From NCBI GenBank assembly GCA_047629975.1, contig JBLHUT010000137.1, forward strand, positions 1-9,319: a stretch of 9,319 nt of DNA, read 5' to 3'. A program made the position numbers and the translations under genes. The stretch is from JBLHUT01 sp047629975 (GTDB lineage: Bacteria; Pseudomonadota; Alphaproteobacteria; Rhodobacterales; Rhodobacteraceae). Shown here piece by piece: positions 6,555 through 9,319 of this stretch (position 1 is its first letter; each line of letters opens with the position of its first letter). The notes under the pieces were generated by a model. That model ran no database searches, was not told the DNA's origin, and saw nothing but the letters and a program-made list of their open reading frames with translations.

Positions 6555-7894
6555 CCCTGACCATGCGCCCTCTCGCAACTCTTCTTGCCTTGACGCTGGC
6601 CCTGCCACTGGTCCAGACGATGGCTGTTCCAGCCGCCGCTGCGCCCTATTGTGCCGATCTGGTCAACAAAGACGCCCTCGACAAGAAGTTCAAACGCCTT
6701 GCCCCCATTCATACCGACGACCAGACCGGTTGGATTTTTACCCGCGACCAGCTGCCCGACAGCTTTGCGATGAAGGCCGAAGCGGCAATGCTCATGGGCC
6801 AGATCGCAACCGAATTCGCCAATCGCGGCATGCCACTGGCAATCATGATTGCACCGCCACGCTCGATTGTCGCCGGACAGGACATCGTCGACCAGACGAT
6901 TGGCCAGTCAGGTGCTTATGACGTGGCCGCCGCGACGGCTTCTTTCAACAGTCTGATCACCGATCTTCAGGCGACAGGGGCCATGGTGCCCAACCTTGCA
7001 GACGTGGCGACCGGCGATCCGGACACGCGGGCCGGCTTTTACTTCCGGCGCGACACCCACTGGACGCCACTGGGGGCCGACCGGTCGGCACGTGCGTTGG
7101 CCGCGACAGTCACCGCCGCGCGCCCTGCCCTGTTCCCGGATGCGCTCAAGACACCCGTGGCAGGCCCCAGCGGCGAAATGTTGGGCGAGCGTGGCTCGTT
7201 GGCCAAAGTCGTGAAATCTGTTTGCGACACTCCGCTGGGTGAAGAATCCGTGCCGCTCATGGCGCATCAACCGGTCGGGGGGGACCTTTTTGGCGATCTT
7301 GCAACCGATGCACCGCGCATCGCACTGATCGGGACAAGTTTTTCGAACCGTTACAAGACCGATGCCTACCGCGTCGGCGACGCCTTGGCCGAGGCCTTTG
7401 GTGCGCAAATCGACAATTTCTCGATTTCTGGTGGCGGGATGATTGGCCCGATCGAGGCATTCATTCTGGCCGGCGGACTGGAGCGGAAAGATCACGACCT
7501 TGTTGTCTGGGAAGTTCCCTACACCGAAAGCTTCAACACAATCAGTGCCTTGCGGCAATTGCTCGGCGCATTGAAGGTCCAGGAGGGACAAGTCACCACA
7601 CTTGGCGCGATAACCAGCAAAACCCTTGATCTGAACGTACAAAGCCCGGCAGGCGTGACCGTTCGCCCTGCAAACGGCGATGTCCGAAAGATCACACTGG
7701 AGCTTGTGTTCAACAAAGGTGGACCCAAAAAGATCAAGCTTGTGCGCAAATCCCAGATACCTGCCGATCAACGCGCCGATCTTTGGGCCGCCAGCCTGAG
7801 CGGATACGAAGACCGGGTGCTTAAATCGGTCAAGGTGTCGTTCGCGCCGCGCGCTGCAGGGGACGCCGCTTCGTTGGAGTTCTGGACCAACTAA
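6551..7894 (+). CDS. algX: AlgX-like periplasmic polysaccharide O-acetyltransferase with C-terminal domain
   Basis: This 447-residue protein has a Sec signal peptide (core about residues 6-22, likely cut after AAA near 31). The SGNH-like domain shows GWIFTRDQLPD (60-70), IMIAPPRS (98-105), RDTHWTPLGAD (Asp168, His170), LIGTSFSNRY (Ser263) and DLVVWEVPY (316-324). In Pseudomonas aeruginosa AlgX the equivalent residues are Asp174, His176 and Ser269, with nearly the same spacing. Cys34 and Cys225 could form the disulfide that joins corresponding parts of AlgX. Residues about 345-447 form a separate beta-rich region where AlgX carries its carbohydrate-binding module. The frame is open back to 6494, but ATG 6551 overlaps the previous stop (ATGA) and begins the signal peptide. 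AlgX performs the final acetyl transfer onto alginate in Pseudomonas; here the polymer is unknown. It is the last gene of the operon; no plus-strand U-tract terminator is seen. Confidence 0.87.
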   Translation: MTLTMRPLATLLALTLALPLVQTMAVPAAAAPYCADLVNKDALDKKFKRLAPIHTDDQTGWIFTRDQLPDSFAMKAEAAMLMGQIATEFANRGMPLAIMIAPPRSIVAGQDIVDQTIGQSGAYDVAAATASFNSLITDLQATGAMVPNLADVATGDPDTRAGFYFRRDTHWTPLGADRSARALAATVTAARPALFPDALKTPVAGPSGEMLGERGSLAKVVKSVCDTPLGEESVPLMAHQPVGGDLFGDLATDAPRIALIGTSFSNRYKTDAYRVGDALAEAFGAQIDNFSISGGGMIGPIEAFILAGGLERKDHDLVVWEVPYTESFNTISALRQLLGALKVQEGQVTTLGAITSKTLDLNVQSPAGVTVRPANGDVRKITLELVFNKGGPKKIKLVRKSQIPADQRADLWAASLSGYEDRVLKSVKVSFAPRAAGDAASLEFWTN

Positions 7895-7904
7895 GGCGCG
7901 AGGG

Positions 7905-7951
7905 AAAAAGAACCCGGTCTTTCGTCGCGCAAAACAGCGACTTAAGACCGG
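7905..7951 (-). terminator. Rho-independent terminator of tRNA-Leu
   Basis: An inverted repeat pairs 7937-7951 with 7914-7928: 8 bp (CCGGTCTT/AAGACCGG), a 2-bp mismatch, then 5 bp (GTCGC/GCGAC), with an 8-nt loop. On the minus strand it begins five bases after the tRNA 3' CCA and is followed by GTTCTTTTT (T-run at 7905-7909), the layout of an intrinsic terminator. On the plus strand no T-run follows, so it would be at best a weak stop for the acetylation operon, which converges on it. Confidence 0.75.
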
Positions 7952-7955
7952 CATC

Positions 7956-8041
7956 TGGTGCGGGCGGTGGGACTCGAACCCACACGGGCATACGCCCTTC
8001 AGATTTTAAGTCTGATATGTCTACCATTCCATCACGCCCGC
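7956..8041 (-). tRNA. tRNA-Leu, anticodon UAA
   Basis: On the minus strand the 7-bp acceptor stem GCGGGCG/CGCCCGC (8041-8035 with 7966-7960) encloses a D-arm with GGAATGGTAGAC and an anticodon stem TCAGA/TCTGA around the loop CTTAAAA (anticodon UAA at 8008-8006). A long variable arm (GGGCGTATGCCC) and a T-arm with GGTTCGAGTCC complete it. The long variable arm and anticodon define a class II leucine tRNA reading UUA. Discriminator A73 and an encoded CCA occupy 7959-7956. All arms pair, so it appears functional. Confidence 0.97.
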
Positions 8042-8053
8042 AGCGCTCGTTTC

Positions 8054-8081
8054 AGATAAGCCGGAATGTTCTGGGCCTCAA
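8054..8081 (-). promoter_or_regulatory. Candidate promoter of tRNA-Leu
   Basis: On the minus strand TTGAGG (8081-8076) and TTATCT (8059-8054) are 16 bp apart and resemble -35 and -10 boxes. The -10 ends 12 bases before the tRNA 5' end, suiting a short leader trimmed by RNase P. This is a by-eye match with partial consensus. Confidence 0.4.
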
Positions 8082-8159
8082 GCCCTCAAGCGCATTGATT
8101 GCATCAAGCGGCGTTACAGGCCCTTCGTTTGCTCAAACAGCAGACAGGCGGGTGGCGCG

Positions 8160-8714
8160 CTACAACGGGTTTCCCTGCAGCGGCGTTAAAAATCGCCGCT
8201 CCGACAACCAAGGGTTCATCTTGAGGGCTTCGCGCAGCAATATCTGCGCCTCGACATCACGTTCAAGCCCGATCAACGTAAGCGCCTTACCGGTAATCGC
8301 TGCGATATGTTCGGGACTTCGGGCAATGGCTGCCTCGAGATCCTCAAGCGCGCCGATGTAATCCTGCCGCATGAAGCGGACAAAAGCCCGCTGATTGTAC
8401 CCTTCGGCATACTCGGGACAATAGGCGATAACCGCGTCGAACGAACGTATCGCCTTGTCCAGATCGGAAATCCGTCGCCGCTCCATCCCCAGATCAAGCA
8501 TCTCCTGGGCATGTGCATCGGGGGCGGTTGCCCACATTTCCCACAGCTGGTTGGTGATCAGCCGCGCCTCCATCGCGTTCGGAGCGACCCTGACCTGTGC
8601 CATCAAAGCCGCACGACGATCCTCGTCGATGGTCGCGGCAGGACAGGTTTCGGAAGTGGCAAAGGCGGGTGCAGCGGCGCACATCAGCGCGGCAATAAGC
8701 GGAATGTGTTTCAT
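8160..8714 (-). CDS. Small exported TPR-repeat protein
   Basis: This 184-residue protein begins with a signal peptide (MKHIPLIAALMCAAAPAFA, likely cut after residue 19). The mature part has a short N-terminal helical region (residues 30-68) and about three tetratricopeptide-type helix pairs. They include ISDLDKAIRSFDAVIAYCPEY (82-102), AEGYNQRAFVRFMRQDYIGALEDLEAAIARSPEH (103-136) and AITGKALTLIGLERDVEAQILLREALKMNP (139-168). TPRs mediate protein binding; no partner can be named. Two mature cysteines (24 and 99) might form a disulfide. The frame continues to a TTG at 8750, but ATG 8714 starts exactly at the signal peptide and is preferred. No good ribosome site precedes it. It is divergent from the rhomboid gene, with 136 bp between. 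Such small TPR proteins recur in Rhodobacteraceae, usually without known function. Confidence 0.82.
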   Translation of the reverse strand: MKHIPLIAALMCAAAPAFATSETCPAATIDEDRRAALMAQVRVAPNAMEARLITNQLWEMWATAPDAHAQEMLDLGMERRRISDLDKAIRSFDAVIAYCPEYAEGYNQRAFVRFMRQDYIGALEDLEAAIARSPEHIAAITGKALTLIGLERDVEAQILLREALKMNPWLSERRFLTPLQGNPL

Positions 8715-8721
8715 GCGAGGG

Positions 8722-8750
8722 AATGATGGGACGGTTTGCCCTTTGGTCAA
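8722..8750 (-). promoter_or_regulatory. Weak candidate promoter of the TPR gene (possibly leaderless)
   Basis: On the minus strand TTGACC (8750-8745) is a good -35 and lies 17 bp before ATCATT (8727-8722), a poor -10. If used, transcription would begin almost at the ATG at 8714, giving a leaderless message. That would agree with the missing ribosome site, but the -10 is not convincing. Confidence 0.2.
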
Positions 8751-8850
8751 GGTAAAATCGTGGCGCGTCGATCAGGGCGCGGATAAAACATCCCGCCCCG
8801 AACACGTGCTGGTGCTTGACCCCACTGCTCGCACAAGGCAGCGTGCCGCC

Positions 8851-9319
8851 ATGTTTCCAATTCGCGATCACAACCCGTCCACGCGCACGCCCTTTGTCAC
8901 TTACGGGTTGATTGCCGCGAATATTCTCATTTTCCTCAGCTATCAGGAGCTGTCGGGATCTGCTTCCGAATTGTACCGTTTTTATAACCTGTGGGCGTTG
9001 ATCCCCGCCCAAAGCAGCCCGCACAGCTATGTCAGTTCGATGTTTCTACACGCCGGCTGGATGCATCTTGGCGGGAACATGCTGTTTTTGTATATTTTCG
9101 GCGACAACCTCGAAGACGAGATGGGACACGGCTGGTTTGCGGCGTTTTATCTGACCTGCGGAGTGCTTGCCAGCGCGGCACATGTGGCAAGTGATCCGGG
9201 CTCTCCCGTGCCGCTTGTCGGGGCCTCAGGGGCCATCGCAGGTGTTATGGGCGGTTATCTGTTGTTGTTCCCACGGGCCAAGGTCGATGTTTTGTTCATC
9301 TTCATCATTTTCTTTCGCA
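8851..9319 (+). CDS. Rhomboid-family intramembrane serine protease, C-terminus outside window
   Basis: The 156 visible residues cover the N-terminal part of a rhomboid protease. A first membrane segment at about 16-33 is followed by the L1-loop region with NLWALIP (47-52). Then come HAGWMHLGGNMLFLYIFGDNLED (67-89), holding the HxxxN pair His72/Asn76, and the nucleophile motif GASGAIAG (124-131) with Ser126. The second catalytic residue, a His in a later membrane helix, would lie beyond the window. Rhomboids cut within or next to membrane helices of single-pass substrates in the inner membrane; no substrate is suggested here. The ATG at 8851 has only a weak AAGG 12 bp upstream but gives the usual short N-terminus (MFPIRDHNPS), common in alphaproteobacterial homologues. 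Confidence 0.93.
   Translation, partial: MFPIRDHNPSTRTPFVTYGLIAANILIFLSYQELSGSASELYRFYNLWALIPAQSSPHSYVSSMFLHAGWMHLGGNMLFLYIFGDNLEDEMGHGWFAAFYLTCGVLASAAHVASDPGSPVPLVGASGAIAGVMGGYLLLFPRAKVDVLFIFIIFFR

Noticed and set aside
5493..6608. Long minus-strand open frame of 371 codons
   Set aside because: It lies opposite the algJ-like gene, whose motifs are clear. The antisense translation is rich in Arg, Gly, Cys and His with no family motif, as expected of a shadow in GC-rich DNA.
6908..7954. Long minus-strand open frame of 348 codons
   Set aside because: It is antisense to the algX-like gene, has atypical composition and runs into the terminator region.
8091..8110. Imperfect inverted repeat downstream of the TPR gene
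   Set aside because: Short arms with a bulge and no T-run on either strand; not enough to call a terminator.

Overview
The window looks like a chromosomal segment of a marine, Roseobacter-type alphaproteobacterium (Rhodobacterales). The reasons are the fairly high GC content, weak Shine-Dalgarno sequences, alphaproteobacterial protein signatures, and the mix of a large RTX protein, an alginate-type acetylation operon, a tRNA-Leu and a rhomboid protease. The assignment rests on style and families only; no search was run.

Layout. (1) Positions 1-2599, minus strand: the first 866 residues of a large RTX protein whose C-terminus lies outside the window. It has a short N-terminal RTX block, a beta-sandwich-like domain, a linker with a duplicated PPGQAKKDG motif encoded by a 33-bp direct repeat, a beta-propeller-like domain, and at least 23 uninterrupted calcium-binding nonapeptides. 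(2) Positions 2600-3497: about 900 bp without an intact gene. It holds a decayed IS5-family transposase in three reading frames (2916-3240, minus), a pair of alternative hairpins (3338-3391) and a perfect dyad (3407-3422) just upstream of the next operon. (3) Positions 3498-7894, plus strand: four tightly packed genes resembling algF, algI, algJ and algX, a complete polysaccharide O-acetylation cassette. (4) Positions 7905-8081, minus strand: tRNA-Leu(UAA) with encoded CCA, its likely promoter and an intrinsic terminator. (5) Positions 8160-8714, minus strand: a small exported TPR protein. (6) Positions 8851-9319, plus strand: the N-terminal part of a rhomboid intramembrane protease.

How they may work together. 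The MBOAT protein (AlgI-like) would pass acetyl groups across the inner membrane. The AlgF-like protein and two SGNH-type enzymes, both with Asp/His/Ser catalytic residues visible, would place them on an exported polysaccharide in the periplasm. No polymerase, epimerase, lyase or export gene is visible, so the polymer is unknown and alginate should not be assumed. The divergent RTX protein is a plausible surface or matrix partner, but that link rests only on adjacency. The tRNA, TPR and rhomboid genes look like ordinary chromosomal neighbours.
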